Source: Streptomycetaceae bacterium (GTDB taxonomy: Bacteria; Actinomycetota; Actinomycetes; Nanopelagicales; Nanopelagicaceae). From it: a DNA stretch of 64,000 nt. The stretch covers positions 111,814-175,813 of the forward strand of contig JAIXTW010000011.1 of assembly GCA_027483765.1 (NCBI GenBank). Reading direction: 5' to 3'. Positions 28,009 to 38,659 of this stretch are shown here, piece after piece. A model generated the notes under the pieces. It did not search any database. It had not been told where the DNA came from and saw only the letters and a list, made by a program, of their open reading frames with translations. A program made the position numbers and the translations under genes. The stretch's first letter is position 1, and the number at the start of each line of letters is the position of its first letter.

Positions 28009-29307
28009 ATGTCCACACGAATTGGCGAAGCAAACGACCTCCTGAAATGTTCTTTCTGCGGAAAGACTCAGAAGCAGGTTAAGAAACTTATTGCAGGTCC
28101 TGGTGTCTATATCTGCGACGAATGTATTGAACTCTGTAACGAGATCATCGTTGAAGAGTTATCAGAGGCTTCATCACTTGGTTTAAGTGAACTGCCAAAG
28201 CCACAGGCAATCTTTGAATTTCTTGATCAATATGTCATTGGGCAAGATCGTGCAAAGAAGTCACTTTCCGTTGCCGTCTATAACCACTACAAGCGAGTGC
28301 AGTCAGGGGATTCACGTAGCGAGGATGGAATTGAGCTAGCGAAGTCCAACATCCTGTTGCTTGGGCCAACTGGTTGTGGCAAAACTCTGATGGCGCAAAC
28401 CCTTGCACGCATGCTTAACGTTCCCTTTGCAATTGCTGATGCAACCGCTCTTACCGAGGCAGGTTACGTTGGAGAAGACGTTGAGAATATTCTGCTTAAG
28501 CTTTTGCAAGCTGCAGATTATGATGTAAAGAAAGCTGAAACCGGAATTATCTATATCGACGAAATCGATAAAGTTGCCCGCAAATCTGAGAACCCTTCAA
28601 TTACCCGCGATGTATCTGGCGAAGGCGTTCAGCAAGCGCTCCTAAAGATTCTCGAAGGAACAGTTGCATCAGTTCCACCACAAGGTGGACGTAAGCATCC
28701 ACACCAAGAGTTTATTCAAATCGATACAACTAACGTCCTCTTCATCGTTGGTGGCGCATTTGCTGGTCTCGACAAAATCATCGAATCACGCAGTGGTTCA
28801 GCTGGCGTTGGTTTTGGTGCAGAACTTCAAACTGCAGAGGATAAGAACCGCAGAGATATCTTTGCTGATGTGATGCCAGAGGATTTATTGAAGTTTGGAA
28901 TGATTCCAGAATTTATTGGCCGCTTGCCGGTACTGACAAGTGTTGAAAATCTTGATAAGCCAGCTCTCATGCAAATTCTTACTGAGCCAAAGAACGCGCT
29001 AGTGAAGCAGTACCAGAAGCTCTTCGATCTCGATGATGTAGCACTTGAGTTTTCCGAAGAAGCCCTAGAGGCAGTTGCAGATCTTGCACTTGTTCGCGGC
29101 ACTGGGGCACGAGGACTTCGCGCCATCATGGAGTCGGTACTGCTCGGGGTTATGTATGACATCCCTAGCCGAATCGATGTCGCAAAGGTGATTATTGAAA
29201 AGAATTGCATCACTGAGAATGCGGCCCCAACCTTGGTACCGCGCACTGGCGATATTCCAAAGCGTGCTGCTCGTCGCGAGAAGAGCACTGAGGAGAAAAG
29301 CGCTTAA
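28009..29307 (+). CDS. clpX: ATP-dependent Clp protease ATPase subunit ClpX
   Basis: A 432-aa AAA+ unfoldase that feeds substrates into ClpP1P2. The N-terminal zinc-binding domain has C14, C17, C36 and C39. Walker A GPTGCGKT is at 119-126, Walker B and sensor motifs follow ([13 protein letters not shown]), and an IGF-type loop region is present. The size is normal. It is separated from clpP2 by 111 nt. Confidence 0.97.
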   Translation: MSTRIGEANDLLKCSFCGKTQKQVKKLIAGPGVYICDECIELCNEIIVEELSEASSLGLSELPKPQAIFEFLDQYVIGQDRAKKSLSVAVYNHYKRVQSGDSRSEDGIELAKSNILLLGPTGCGKTLMAQTLARMLNVPFAIADATALTEAGYVGEDVENILLKLLQAADYDVKKAETGIIYIDEIDKVARKSENPSITRDVSGEGVQQALLKILEGTVASVPPQGGRKHPHQEFIQIDTTNVLFIVGGAFAGLDKIIESRSGSAGVGFGAELQTAEDKNRRDIFADVMPEDLLKFGMIPEFIGRLPVLTSVENLDKPALMQILTEPKNALVKQYQKLFDLDDVALEFSEEALEAVADLALVRGTGARGLRAIMESVLLGVMYDIPSRIDVAKVIIEKNCITENAAPTLVPRTGDIPKRAARREKSTEEKSA

Positions 29308-29315
29308 AGTTAAAC

Positions 29316-29321
29316 TAGACT
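29316..29321 (+). promoter_or_regulatory. -10 element TAGACT of valS (leaderless)
   Basis: TAGACT is followed by 7 nt and ATG 29329; it starts 9 nt after the clpX stop. No Shine-Dalgarno sequence is seen. Confidence 0.6.
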
Positions 29322-29328
29322 GCGCGCT

Positions 29329-31908
29329 ATGTCTTCCGATAAGCGCGAGCTAGCAGCGGCATTTACGCCGAGCGCAATCGAAGGACCTCTCTATAAGAAG
29401 TGGCTTGATGCGGGTTACTTCACCGCTGATGCGAACTCTTCGAAAGAACCTTTCACCATTGTTATCCCGCCACCGAATGTCACTGGCAATTTACATATTG
29501 GCCACGCACTAGATCAAACGCTGCAAGATTGTTTAACGCGCATGAAGCGCATGCAAGGTTTTGAAGCGCTCTGGCTACCGGGCATGGACCACGCTGGAAT
29601 CGCAACGCAGAACGTTGTCGAAAAGCAGTTGGCGCAAAAAGGTCTCACCCGTCATGATCTTGGCCGCGAAGAGTTTGTAAAGAAGGTCTGGGAGTGGAAG
29701 GCCGAATCAGGTGGCCAAATTCTCGGACAGATGAAACGTCTTGGCGATTCAGTTGACTGGTCTCGCGAAGCATTCACCATGGATGAAAATCTTTCGCAAG
29801 CTGTACTAACAATTTTTAAGAAGTTATTTGATCAAGGGCTCATCTACCGGGCAGAGCGCATCATCAATTGGTGCCCACGTTGCCTAACTGCTCTATCTGA
29901 TATTGAAGTTGAGCACCAAGATGACGCAGGCGAGTTCGTCTCGGTCAGATACGGGGATGGCGAACAGAGCATTGTTGTCGCAACTACTCGCGCCGAAACA
30001 ATGATGGGTGATGGCGCAGTGGCGGTACATCCTGATGATCCACGATACAAACACATGATTGGCACTGAAGTGATGTTGCCACTCGTTAACCGATTAATCC
30101 CCATTATTGCCGATGAGCTTGTTGATCCTGATTTTGGTACAGGTGCAGTCAAAGTAACCGCCGCACACGATCCAAATGACTTCGAAATGGCGATGCGTCA
30201 TGGAGTTCCATTTGTGGTCATCATGAATGAACACGGTGTCATGGATGGAACCGGTACCGAATTTGATGGATTAGATCGTTTTGAGGCGCGAGTCGCTGTT
30301 GTCGCAAAGCTAAAAGAGATGGGTCGAATCGTTGCCGAAAAGCGCCCATACATTCACGCAGTTGGCCATTGCTCACGTTGCGATACAACGGTTGAACCAC
30401 GTTTATCAAAGCAGTGGTTTGTAAAAGTTGAAACTCTTGCAAAGGCGGCGGGGGATGCTGTTCGCGATGGTCGGGTAAAGATTGAACCGGAGGAGCTTGC
30501 ACCTCGATACTTTGATTGGGTAGATAACCTCAATGACTGGTGTATCTCTCGCCAACTGTGGTGGGGTCACCGAATTCCAGTTTGGTACGGACCGAATGAT
30601 GAAGTTGTCGTTGTTGGACCTGGTGAAAAAGCACCCGATGGCTACACGCAAGACCCAGATGTATTAGATACCTGGTTCTCATCCGCACTCTGGCCATTTT
30701 CAACACTGGGTTGGCCGAATAACACTGCAGATGTAAAGAAGTTTTATCCCACAAGTGTTCTTGTTACCGGATATGACATCTTGTTCTTCTGGGTCGCTCG
30801 CATGATGATGTTTGGGTTATTTGCCATGGATGGCGTTCCGCCGTTTCACACCATCGTTTTGCATGGACTCGTCCGCGATCAGTACGGCAAGAAGATGTCT
30901 AAATCTCGCGGAAATGTGGTGGACCCACTTGAGTTTATTGATAAGTACGGTGCCGACGCCCTTCGCTTCACCTTAGCCCGCGGATCTAATCCCGGAAAAG
31001 ATCAGGCGCTAGCCGAAGATTGGATTGCGGGTTCGCGTAACTTCGCCACCAAACTTTGGAATGCAACTCGTTTCGCCATGATGAACGGGGCCACCGTGCA
31101 AGGCCCACTTCCTTCCACCGAGACACTTTCTGATATCGACAAATGGGTGCTTTCGCGCTTAAGTGAAACAACTTCTGAGTACACCGCGCTACTCGAGCGC
31201 TATGAGTTCGCCCGTGCCTGCGAAGTTATTTATCACTTTGCCTGGGATGACCTCTGCGACTGGTATCTAGAACTATCCAAAGAAGCATTTGCATCCGGAA
31301 ATGCTGCGGCCTCGCAGAGAGTGTTGGGCCATGTTCTAGATACGCTCTTCCGGTTATTGCACCCAGTTATGCCATTTATTACCGAAGAGCTTTGGACAAC
31401 TTTTACCGGTCAGGAAACACTCGTCATCGCGCAATGGCCAACAGCCGATTCTGCCCACATTAATAAGAAGGCAGAAACTCTTGTTGGTGAACTGCAAAAG
31501 GTAATCACCGAAGTCCGCCGCTTCCGCAATGACCAAGGTGTAAAACCAAGTCAGAAAATACCTGGTCGATTTATTGCACCCGCTGATGTTTCGGCATACG
31601 CATCTGCGATGGCATTCTTACTTAAGTTAGAACTCAAAGATTTTACGCCGAGCGCCTCCGTTGAAATCGGAGCTATCAAAGTTGAGTTGGACCTGTCGGG
31701 AACAGTCGATGTTGTAGCCGAACGTGCTCGCCTTGAAAAAGATCTTGTCACCGCCCAGAAGGATTTAAAGACTGCGGAAGTGAAGTTAAATAATGAAGGC
31801 TTTATGGCGAAAGCTCCAGCAGAAGTAGTCAAGGAAATTAAAGAGCGACTCGTGGTCACAACTGGCGATATCGAGCGCATCACCGCTCAGTTAGCAGCGC
31901 TGAAGTAA
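29329..31908 (+). CDS. valS: valyl-tRNA synthetase
   Basis: An 859-aa class I synthetase. HIGH is at 56-59 and KMSKS (in [11 protein letters not shown]) around residue 524. The CP1 editing domain with [17 protein letters not shown] removes mis-charged Thr. The C-terminal coiled-coil (from about residue 790) binds tRNA-Val. All domains are complete. folC follows without a gap, so the two are probably co-expressed. Confidence 0.97.
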   Translation: MSSDKRELAAAFTPSAIEGPLYKKWLDAGYFTADANSSKEPFTIVIPPPNVTGNLHIGHALDQTLQDCLTRMKRMQGFEALWLPGMDHAGIATQNVVEKQLAQKGLTRHDLGREEFVKKVWEWKAESGGQILGQMKRLGDSVDWSREAFTMDENLSQAVLTIFKKLFDQGLIYRAERIINWCPRCLTALSDIEVEHQDDAGEFVSVRYGDGEQSIVVATTRAETMMGDGAVAVHPDDPRYKHMIGTEVMLPLVNRLIPIIADELVDPDFGTGAVKVTAAHDPNDFEMAMRHGVPFVVIMNEHGVMDGTGTEFDGLDRFEARVAVVAKLKEMGRIVAEKRPYIHAVGHCSRCDTTVEPRLSKQWFVKVETLAKAAGDAVRDGRVKIEPEELAPRYFDWVDNLNDWCISRQLWWGHRIPVWYGPNDEVVVVGPGEKAPDGYTQDPDVLDTWFSSALWPFSTLGWPNNTADVKKFYPTSVLVTGYDILFFWVARMMMFGLFAMDGVPPFHTIVLHGLVRDQYGKKMSKSRGNVVDPLEFIDKYGADALRFTLARGSNPGKDQALAEDWIAGSRNFATKLWNATRFAMMNGATVQGPLPSTETLSDIDKWVLSRLSETTSEYTALLERYEFARACEVIYHFAWDDLCDWYLELSKEAFASGNAAASQRVLGHVLDTLFRLLHPVMPFITEELWTTFTGQETLVIAQWPTADSAHINKKAETLVGELQKVITEVRRFRNDQGVKPSQKIPGRFIAPADVSAYASAMAFLLKLELKDFTPSASVEIGAIKVELDLSGTVDVVAERARLEKDLVTAQKDLKTAEVKLNNEGFMAKAPAEVVKEIKERLVVTTGDIERITAQLAALK

Positions 31909-33267
31909 ATGGCAGATATTTCGCCCGAAGATCAGGCTCTTATCGATTCAATTGAGCAGAAACTCAATACACGCTGGCCTGAAACTCGCATCGAGCCTTC
32001 ATTGGAAAGAATTGCGGCGCTGGTCGATGTTTTAGGGTCCCCGCAACTTACCTATCCGACGATTCACATCGGCGGCACGAACGGTAAGACCACAACTTCT
32101 CGCATGATTGATTCGCTTCTCTTTCAAATGGGGCTACGCACTGGAAGATTTACTAGTCCTCACTTAGAAAGTTTTGTTGAGCGCATCGCAATCAACGGCC
32201 AATCAATTGGCGCCAAAGAATTAATCTTTTCTTACAACGATATCGCTGCATATATCGATCTGATGGATTCAAAGTTTGAACATCCAATTTCATATTTCGA
32301 AGCCCTGACAGCACTGGCTTTTGTAGCTTTTGCCGAGCATCCCATCGATGTGGGTGTGATTGAAGTCGGTATGGGCGGCGAGTGGGATGCCACTAATGTG
32401 GTGAGCGCCGATGTTTCAGTACTGATGCCAATCGATCTTGATCACATGGAATACCTGGGTGAGACTCTGACCGAGATAGCCCAGACTAAAGCGGGCATCA
32501 TCAAAGAGTCAGGTTTCATTGTTCTTGCACAACAGGAGCCTGAAGCGGCGAAAGAACTTCTCAAGCGAGCTGCATCAGTTGGCGCAGATGTAGTGCGTGA
32601 GGGAATTGAATACGCTGTGATGTCGCGTTCGGTGGCAGTGGGCGGCCAACTCTTAACTATTCGAGGCGCGCAAGATACCTATGAAGATATTTTCTTGCCC
32701 TTGCACGGAAAGCACCAAGCATCAAATGCGGCGGCAGCGTTGGTAGCCGTTGAAGCGTTCTTTGGAGACCAAGAGTTAGATATCGAGGCAGTGCGCGCTG
32801 GATTTGCCGCTGTTAGCTCACCTGGTCGTTGCGAAGTCGTGCACCGAGATCCGACGATTATTTTGGATGCGGCGCATAACCCTCATGGGGCGGCGGCAGT
32901 TGCCGAAACAATTCAAAGCGAGTTCACATTTGATGAAATTATCGGTGTTGTTGCCCCAATGGGAGATAAAGATATTCGAGGAATCTTGCTCGAACTCGAA
33001 CAGGTGATGGATTCCATCATCGTGACAACCAACAGTTCCGCGAGGTCTACTCCGATAGCTGAGCTAGAGAAGATTGCCGTTGAAATGTTTGGTCCTGATC
33101 GCGTCTTTGTTGAGGAAAATTTGGCGCAAGCCCTTGATAAGGCAATCAAAGATGCAATTAGGCCGTTGAGCGATGACACCATTGGAATTTTAGTAACTGG
33201 CTCTGTTGTCACTGCCGGTGAAGCTCGTACAATTCTGCGAAAGAAATTGACAAAGGAAGTTAAATAG
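31909..33267 (+). CDS. folC: folylpolyglutamate synthase / dihydrofolate synthase
   Basis: A 452-aa Mur-ligase-like enzyme adding glutamate to folates, and often also to dihydropteroate. The ATP P-loop GGTNGKTTT starts at residue 55, GEWDATNVV follows near 158, and a C-terminal ligase domain has DAAHNPHGA. The ATG directly follows the valS TAA. The dual specificity is a family property, not shown here. Confidence 0.94.
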   Translation: MADISPEDQALIDSIEQKLNTRWPETRIEPSLERIAALVDVLGSPQLTYPTIHIGGTNGKTTTSRMIDSLLFQMGLRTGRFTSPHLESFVERIAINGQSIGAKELIFSYNDIAAYIDLMDSKFEHPISYFEALTALAFVAFAEHPIDVGVIEVGMGGEWDATNVVSADVSVLMPIDLDHMEYLGETLTEIAQTKAGIIKESGFIVLAQQEPEAAKELLKRAASVGADVVREGIEYAVMSRSVAVGGQLLTIRGAQDTYEDIFLPLHGKHQASNAAAALVAVEAFFGDQELDIEAVRAGFAAVSSPGRCEVVHRDPTIILDAAHNPHGAAAVAETIQSEFTFDEIIGVVAPMGDKDIRGILLELEQVMDSIIVTTNSSARSTPIAELEKIAVEMFGPDRVFVEENLAQALDKAIKDAIRPLSDDTIGILVTGSVVTAGEARTILRKKLTKEVK

Positions 33268-33602
33268 TGCGCGTACTTGGTTCTGCTGTACTAGTCATGG
33301 AATTCTTCATCATGTGTTTTGCCATGTTGCTTGCCAAAGATAACCACGAGACTTCAACAATTGTTGCTGGCGCAATCATCGCCCTGCTCATGCTTCTCAC
33401 CCCAGGTCTTTTGAAAAAACGGGCAGGCTGGGTTCTGGGTTCAATTCTGCAATTTTTGATGATCGGCTATGCCGTAGTGGTGCCAGCGATGGCCATCGTG
33501 GGTCTGATATTCGGGGGACTCTGGATTGCCGCCATCGTCGTTGGACGCAAGGGCGAGGCCGCTCGCGCTGCGCTCATGGCAACGCGCGCTCCTGACGCCT
33601 AA
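33267..33602 (+). CDS. DUF4233 membrane protein
   Basis: A 111-aa membrane protein with four hydrophobic segments, matching the actinobacterial DUF4233 family encoded between folC and ndk (same position as in mycobacteria). No function is known. The GTG start overlaps the folC stop by one base. It ends in tandem stops TAATAG, the second being part of the ndk -10. Confidence 0.85.
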   Translation: MRVLGSAVLVMEFFIMCFAMLLAKDNHETSTIVAGAIIALLMLLTPGLLKKRAGWVLGSILQFLMIGYAVVVPAMAIVGLIFGGLWIAAIVVGRKGEAARAALMATRAPDA

Positions 33603-33608
33603 TAGACT
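33603..33608 (+). promoter_or_regulatory. -10 element TAGACT of ndk (leaderless)
   Basis: TAGACT starts directly after the DUF4233 TAA and lies 6 nt before the GTG at 33615. No ribosome binding site is present. Confidence 0.6.
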
Positions 33609-33614
33609 GCACCC

Positions 33615-34037
33615 GTGAGTACAGAAAAAACCCTCGTCCTAGTTAAGCCCGATGGGGTAGCCCGTGGATTAGTCGGCGAGGTAATCGCTCGTATCGAAGC
33701 AAAGGGTTACACAATCGCAGCACTACGCATGTTGCAAGCAGACCGTGTGCTTCTTGAAAAGCATTACGCAGAACATCAAGGTAAGCCGTTCTTTGAACCA
33801 CTTGTTGAGTTCATGATGTCAGGTCCGATTGTCGCCATCGTTGCTGAAGGCAACCGCGTCATTGAGGGTTTCCGCTCTCTTGCCGGCGTCACCGATCCAA
33901 CCGTTGCAGCACCCGGAACAATCCGCGGCGATCTTGCACGCGACCAAGGAACAAAGGTTGTACAAAATATTGTTCACGGCTCAGATTCACCCGAATCTGC
34001 TGCACGTGAAATAGCTATCTTCTTCGAGGGGAAATAA
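33615..34037 (+). CDS. ndk: nucleoside diphosphate kinase
   Basis: A 140-aa enzyme that balances NTP pools by phosphotransfer through His121 (NIVHGSDS). The N-terminal TLVLVKPDGVARGLVGEV and RGDLARDQG are family signatures. GTG start. The mreB ATG follows the stop with no gap. Confidence 0.97.
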   Translation: MSTEKTLVLVKPDGVARGLVGEVIARIEAKGYTIAALRMLQADRVLLEKHYAEHQGKPFFEPLVEFMMSGPIVAIVAEGNRVIEGFRSLAGVTDPTVAAPGTIRGDLARDQGTKVVQNIVHGSDSPESAAREIAIFFEGK

Positions 34038-35069
34038 ATGTCTAACAGAATGTCATTCATTGGCCGCGACATGGCCGTTGACCTAGGAACTGCAAACACG
34101 CTTGTCTATGTTCGAGGTCGTGGCATTGTTCTTAACGAACCTTCCGTGGTTGCTGTTAACCAAGACACTGGTGGCATTTTGGCTGTTGGACTTGAAGCAA
34201 AGAAGATGATTGGTCGTACACCAGGAAACATCGTTGCAATTCGCCCACTTAAAGATGGTGTGATTGCAGACTTCGACACAACCGAACGCATGCTCCGTTA
34301 CTTTATTCAAAAAGTGCACCGTCGCAGCTACCTAGCCAAGCCACGAATTGTTGTCTGTGTTCCATCGGGAATCACTGGCGTTGAACAGCGTGCAGTCAAG
34401 GATGCTGGCTACGCAGCAGGAGCACGCAAGGTTTACATCATTGAAGAACCTATGGCTGCTGCAATTGGTGCCGGTCTTCCGATTCACGAACCTACCGGAA
34501 ACATGGTCGTCGATATTGGTGGCGGAACAACTGAAGTTGCTGTGATTTCACTTGGTGGAATCGTGACTGCGCTATCTATTCGAATCGGTGGCGATGAACT
34601 CGATCAATCAATTATTAACTGGACTAAGCGCGAATATTCACTTCTTCTAGGAGAGCGCACAGCTGAAGAAATCAAGATGGCTATTGGATCGGCATACCCA
34701 CTTCAGGGTGAAAATGATGCTGAAATTCGTGGTCGCGATCTTGCAACAGGTCTACCAAAGACAATCGTTGTAACCGCTGCCGAGATTCGCAAAGCGCTCG
34801 AAGAGCCGGTCAACCAGATCATTAACGCAGTAAAGGCCACCCTTGATAAGTGCCCACCAGAACTTTCTTCAGATCTCATGGATCGTGGAATCGTTCTTAC
34901 TGGCGGAGGCGCTCTGCTTAAGGGACTCGATGAGCGACTACGTAAAGAGACCGGAATGCCAATTCATATCGCAGACCGTCCACTCGACGCTGTTGTTGAA
35001 GGTTCCGGAAAATGCATTGAAGAGTTCGAAGCCTTGGAAAAGGTTTTGATCTCCGAGCCTCGTCGATAG
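34038..35069 (+). CDS. mreB: rod shape-determining protein MreB
   Basis: A 343-aa actin-like protein organising lateral wall synthesis. Phosphate motifs [11 protein letters not shown] (around 13-23) and [16 protein letters not shown], plus a [11 protein letters not shown] adenosine motif, are intact. It opens the mreB-mreC-mreD-pbp2-rodA operon in the same place as in Streptomyces (after ndk). Mycobacteria have lost this block. Confidence 0.97.
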   Translation: MSNRMSFIGRDMAVDLGTANTLVYVRGRGIVLNEPSVVAVNQDTGGILAVGLEAKKMIGRTPGNIVAIRPLKDGVIADFDTTERMLRYFIQKVHRRSYLAKPRIVVCVPSGITGVEQRAVKDAGYAAGARKVYIIEEPMAAAIGAGLPIHEPTGNMVVDIGGGTTEVAVISLGGIVTALSIRIGGDELDQSIINWTKREYSLLLGERTAEEIKMAIGSAYPLQGENDAEIRGRDLATGLPKTIVVTAAEIRKALEEPVNQIINAVKATLDKCPPELSSDLMDRGIVLTGGGALLKGLDERLRKETGMPIHIADRPLDAVVEGSGKCIEEFEALEKVLISEPRR

Positions 35070-35079
35070 GTAACTCACA

Positions 35080-36009
35080 GTGCGCTACGGCGGCGACAAC
35101 CGCGGTCGCTTACTCATCATTGTTTTAATTGTTACTTCACTATTTCTAATTACTTTGGATTTACGTGGCGTTTCAGTCATTGATGGTCTGCGCAATGGAA
35201 CACAAACAGCGCTGACTCCGGTTCAAAAAGCAGGCTCTTGGGCGCTCACTCCATTTCGTAATTTCGCATCTGATGTAACACACCTTGGTCGCACACGTAA
35301 CCAGATTGAGAAATTGAAGTCTGAGAATGAAAAACTTCGTAACACGCTGCAAAATCGCAAGATAGCCGATGCGCAACTTAAACAATTAAAGAGCGTCCTC
35401 AACCTTGCCGGTAGCGGTGGGTATGAAGTCATCAACGCAAAAGTGATTTCTCAAGGACCTAGTACTTCATTCACGCAGACCATCACAATTGATGCAGGCA
35501 CCAGTTCTGGTATTCAAAGCAATATGACTGTTATTTCTGGATATGGATTAGTTGGTGTTGTGAAGTTTGCCTACACAAATAGCGCGCTTGTGCAGCTTGC
35601 ATCAGATCCCGGATTTCGAATTGGCGCCCGTATCGCACAGTCGCAACAAATTGGAATTCTCAGTGGCCAGGGATCTCGTAGTGGCGTCTTGCAATTACTT
35701 GATAACACCACTTCTGTGAAAGTTGGTGACGCACTTCTTGCTCGCGGAAGTGATAACGGTCGGCCGTTTGTTCCCGGAGTGCCCATCGGTGAAGTTACAT
35801 CTGTAGATAATTCACCTGGTGCTGTGACACAGACGGCAGAGGTAAAGTTTTACGCTAATTTCTCAACGCTTGGGGTAGTAGCGGTCGTTAAGAGAAACCC
35901 GGCATCAGATCCTCGAGATTCTTTGGTGCCAGCTAAGCCACGTCCAACTCCGCTTCCGACTGTGACTATTTATGCATCGCCGTCGCCTTCACCAATTCCA
36001 GAACCATGA
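35080..36009 (+). CDS. mreC: rod shape-determining protein MreC
   Basis: A 309-aa bitopic protein linking MreB to the wall synthases. There is one TM helix (about residues 9-27), a coiled coil around 65-105 (KLKSENEKLRNTLQ), then the beta-barrel periplasmic domain. A Pro-rich tail (PTPLPTVTIYASPSPSPIPE) is unusual in length. GTG start, 10 nt after mreB, overlapping mreD by 4 nt. Confidence 0.93.
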   Translation: MRYGGDNRGRLLIIVLIVTSLFLITLDLRGVSVIDGLRNGTQTALTPVQKAGSWALTPFRNFASDVTHLGRTRNQIEKLKSENEKLRNTLQNRKIADAQLKQLKSVLNLAGSGGYEVINAKVISQGPSTSFTQTITIDAGTSSGIQSNMTVISGYGLVGVVKFAYTNSALVQLASDPGFRIGARIAQSQQIGILSGQGSRSGVLQLLDNTTSVKVGDALLARGSDNGRPFVPGVPIGEVTSVDNSPGAVTQTAEVKFYANFSTLGVVAVVKRNPASDPRDSLVPAKPRPTPLPTVTIYASPSPSPIPEP

Positions 36010-36527
36010 CCATCCGTAGATATCTTTTCTCAATTCCTATCTTCTTAGTCATCTACATCCTGCAAGAAGCTTTTATTACTCAACTCAGATTGCCACTGGG
36101 TGGATTCTCACTACTGCTGATCTTTACTTTGATCTGGGCAACGCTGAGCACACCAGAAATTGGCGCCCTCACCGGTTTCGGAGCAGGAATCTTGATGGAT
36201 ATATCTCAGAGTTCGCCAGGGCCAATGGGTCATTGGACGCTAGTTCTAATCTTAGCTGGCTATGCCGTGGCCTTCTTAGGTTATGGCGATGACAACATCC
36301 GCTCTAATCCAATCAACATAGTTCTAATTACCACCGCTGGCGTTGTTGTGAGCCAATTAGTTTTCTTGCTACTTGGCTTGCTGTTAGGCCAGGCGCTAGG
36401 CAGCATCTCTCACGTTCTATTTCTTCTTGCAGGTTCAGCCTTTTGGACCGCGATTGTTTCACCGCTAGTGTTAAAAATTGTTTCTTTCATACATGCAAAT
36501 GTCTTCGGAACTAGATCACTGATATGA
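36006..36527 (+). CDS. mreD: rod shape-determining protein MreD
   Basis: A 173-aa membrane protein with about five TM helices, in the standard place between mreC and the PBP2 gene. Sequence conservation of MreD is low, so assignment rests on topology, length and position. It overlaps both neighbours by 4 nt. Confidence 0.88.
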   Translation: MTIRRYLFSIPIFLVIYILQEAFITQLRLPLGGFSLLLIFTLIWATLSTPEIGALTGFGAGILMDISQSSPGPMGHWTLVLILAGYAVAFLGYGDDNIRSNPINIVLITTAGVVVSQLVFLLLGLLLGQALGSISHVLFLLAGSAFWTAIVSPLVLKIVSFIHANVFGTRSLI

Positions 36528-38659
36528 ATCAACGCTCACGTCTAAGCTTGTTAGTCATTCAGATTTTTTTCGCATCGTTAATGGTTGCCTTGCTCGGTCG
36601 CCTTTTCTATCTGCAGGTCGCGGCCGGCCCTATCTATCGCGATGCAGCGCTCAGTATTCAGAGTCGAGATGTTGTTACCCCTGCTAATCGCGGTTTTATC
36701 GTTGACTCCTCAGGTGTGCCGCTGGCGCTGAGCAAAGTTGCGCTTGCGGTCACAGTTGATAGAACCACAATCGATAAGTTGCCAGATAAAGGTGTTGCCG
36801 TGTTAGCAAACCTTGTAAATTTACTTGGACTTGAATATTCAGATGTGTGGCAGCGTACCCGCTTATGCGGTGAGTTACCACGTGGCCAACGAGCAGGTTG
36901 CTGGACCGGTTCTCGCTTCCAGCCGATACCAATCACCAAATCAGCAGATCCAGCTATTGCGTTGCGAATCGTTGAACGATCAGATCGTTTCCCTGGAATT
37001 TCAGCAACCCCGATAGCAATTAGAAGCTATCCCGAAACGCTCGGTGTAACTGGAAGCCATGTACTTGGTTATGTAGGACCACTCACCGAAGCTGATCTGG
37101 CAGGCGCTAATGGCCGCACGTACTTTCGCTCTGAATCCATTGGTAAGGCCGGACTCGAAATCAAGTACGACGAATATCTACGCGGGGTTCCAGGAATTAA
37201 AACTTTTATTGTTGACCGAAAAGAAGCGGTGACAAGTACAACTCAAAATACAAAACCAGTTGCAGGTAAACATCTCGTCACAAGTTTGGATGTGAGACTT
37301 CAAGCAGCGAGTGAGAAAGCTCTAGGCGAAGCGGTTAAGCGCGCACGATCCATGGGCTTTCCGGCAGATGGTGGCGCTGCGGTAGTGATGGATGTTCGCA
37401 ATGGTCAGGTTCTATCCCTTGCTTCATATCCTTCATTTGACCCCAACGCTTTTGAGCGAGGCCTTACTGTTAAGGAAGCACAAGCCCTCTACAGTGAGAA
37501 AACCGGAGTCCCAGCACTTAACCGAGCTTTACAGGGGCTCTACGCACCTGCGTCCACATTCAAAGTGGTTTCGGTGATGGCGGCAAAAGATGCCGGCTAT
37601 GACTTAAATAAAAGTTATTCCTGCCCAGCTGAAGTACAAGTAGGAACTCGAGCTTTTCAGAACTTCGAAAGTAAAGCTCAAGGAACGATTTCAATGAAGA
37701 AGGCAATCGCAATCTCATGTGACACTATCTGGTATCAAATTGCATATGACGAATGGTTGCGTGATGGTGGACTCAAACCTAAATCAAATCCGAATGACTA
37801 CTTCTCTAAAGCGGCCGAAAGTTTTCAAATATCTGAAAAAACCGGGGTAGACCTTCCTTCAGAATCAACTGGACGACTCGTTAATCGAGAATGGAAGAAG
37901 TCTTGGTATGCCGAGAATAAAGATTTTTACTGTAACTATAAAGATCGCGCTACAAAAGCACAGCAGACCGCCTTCTTGCTTCAATTAGCTCGAGAGAATT
38001 GCGTAGACGGAGATAAACTTCGTGGTGGTGATGCGGTGAACTTCTCTATCGGCCAAGGAGATACCGTCATTACGCCGATCAAGTTAGCGCAAATGTATGC
38101 AGCAATCGCCAATGGTGGAACGATTTGGCAACCAACAATCGCTAAGGCAATTCTGACTCAAGAAGGAAAAGTCATTAAGCAGTTTGAACCTAAAAAACTG
38201 GGACAAATCTCGGCCGATGCCGCCACTATTGAATTTCTACACGATGCGTTGCACGAAGTAACCCTTACCGGCACTTCTGCAGGACTCTTTGCCAACTTCC
38301 CAGTTCCTACCGCTGGTAAAACTGGAACCGCACAAGTGTTTGGAAGGAACCTAAACGGATCAGCTAAGTCTGATACCTCTTGGTATGCCTCCTTCGCACC
38401 TGAAAGGAACCCGCGATACGCAGTTGTGATGATGGTCAGTCAGGGTGGATACGGAGCAAGTACCTCTGGCGCAGGAGTTCGCCAAATTTATGAAACTTTA
38501 TTCGGCGTACAGGGGAATGTGGTTAAACCCGAACTAGCGCTATTTCCAAAAGGAAAACCACCAATCAAATTACCTCGTATTTCACCTGCTACTAAGCCAG
38601 CTCCTTCTATATTGAACCCAGCGAAGGCGGAGAAGAAGATGGCGGTAGCAAAGCGATGA
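36524..38659 (+). CDS. mrdA: penicillin-binding protein 2 (class B transpeptidase)
   Basis: A 711-aa monofunctional transpeptidase for lateral wall elongation. A TM helix at about 8-30 is followed by the dimerisation domain. The active site is S344-T-F-K347, with a second motif around 398-400 (SCD instead of the usual SxN) and K599-T-G. A C-terminal Pro/Lys-rich tail extends past the transpeptidase domain. It pairs with RodA encoded next, overlapping by 4 nt. Confidence 0.95.
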   Translation: MNQRSRLSLLVIQIFFASLMVALLGRLFYLQVAAGPIYRDAALSIQSRDVVTPANRGFIVDSSGVPLALSKVALAVTVDRTTIDKLPDKGVAVLANLVNLLGLEYSDVWQRTRLCGELPRGQRAGCWTGSRFQPIPITKSADPAIALRIVERSDRFPGISATPIAIRSYPETLGVTGSHVLGYVGPLTEADLAGANGRTYFRSESIGKAGLEIKYDEYLRGVPGIKTFIVDRKEAVTSTTQNTKPVAGKHLVTSLDVRLQAASEKALGEAVKRARSMGFPADGGAAVVMDVRNGQVLSLASYPSFDPNAFERGLTVKEAQALYSEKTGVPALNRALQGLYAPASTFKVVSVMAAKDAGYDLNKSYSCPAEVQVGTRAFQNFESKAQGTISMKKAIAISCDTIWYQIAYDEWLRDGGLKPKSNPNDYFSKAAESFQISEKTGVDLPSESTGRLVNREWKKSWYAENKDFYCNYKDRATKAQQTAFLLQLARENCVDGDKLRGGDAVNFSIGQGDTVITPIKLAQMYAAIANGGTIWQPTIAKAILTQEGKVIKQFEPKKLGQISADAATIEFLHDALHEVTLTGTSAGLFANFPVPTAGKTGTAQVFGRNLNGSAKSDTSWYASFAPERNPRYAVVMMVSQGGYGASTSGAGVRQIYETLFGVQGNVVKPELALFPKGKPPIKLPRISPATKPAPSILNPAKAEKKMAVAKR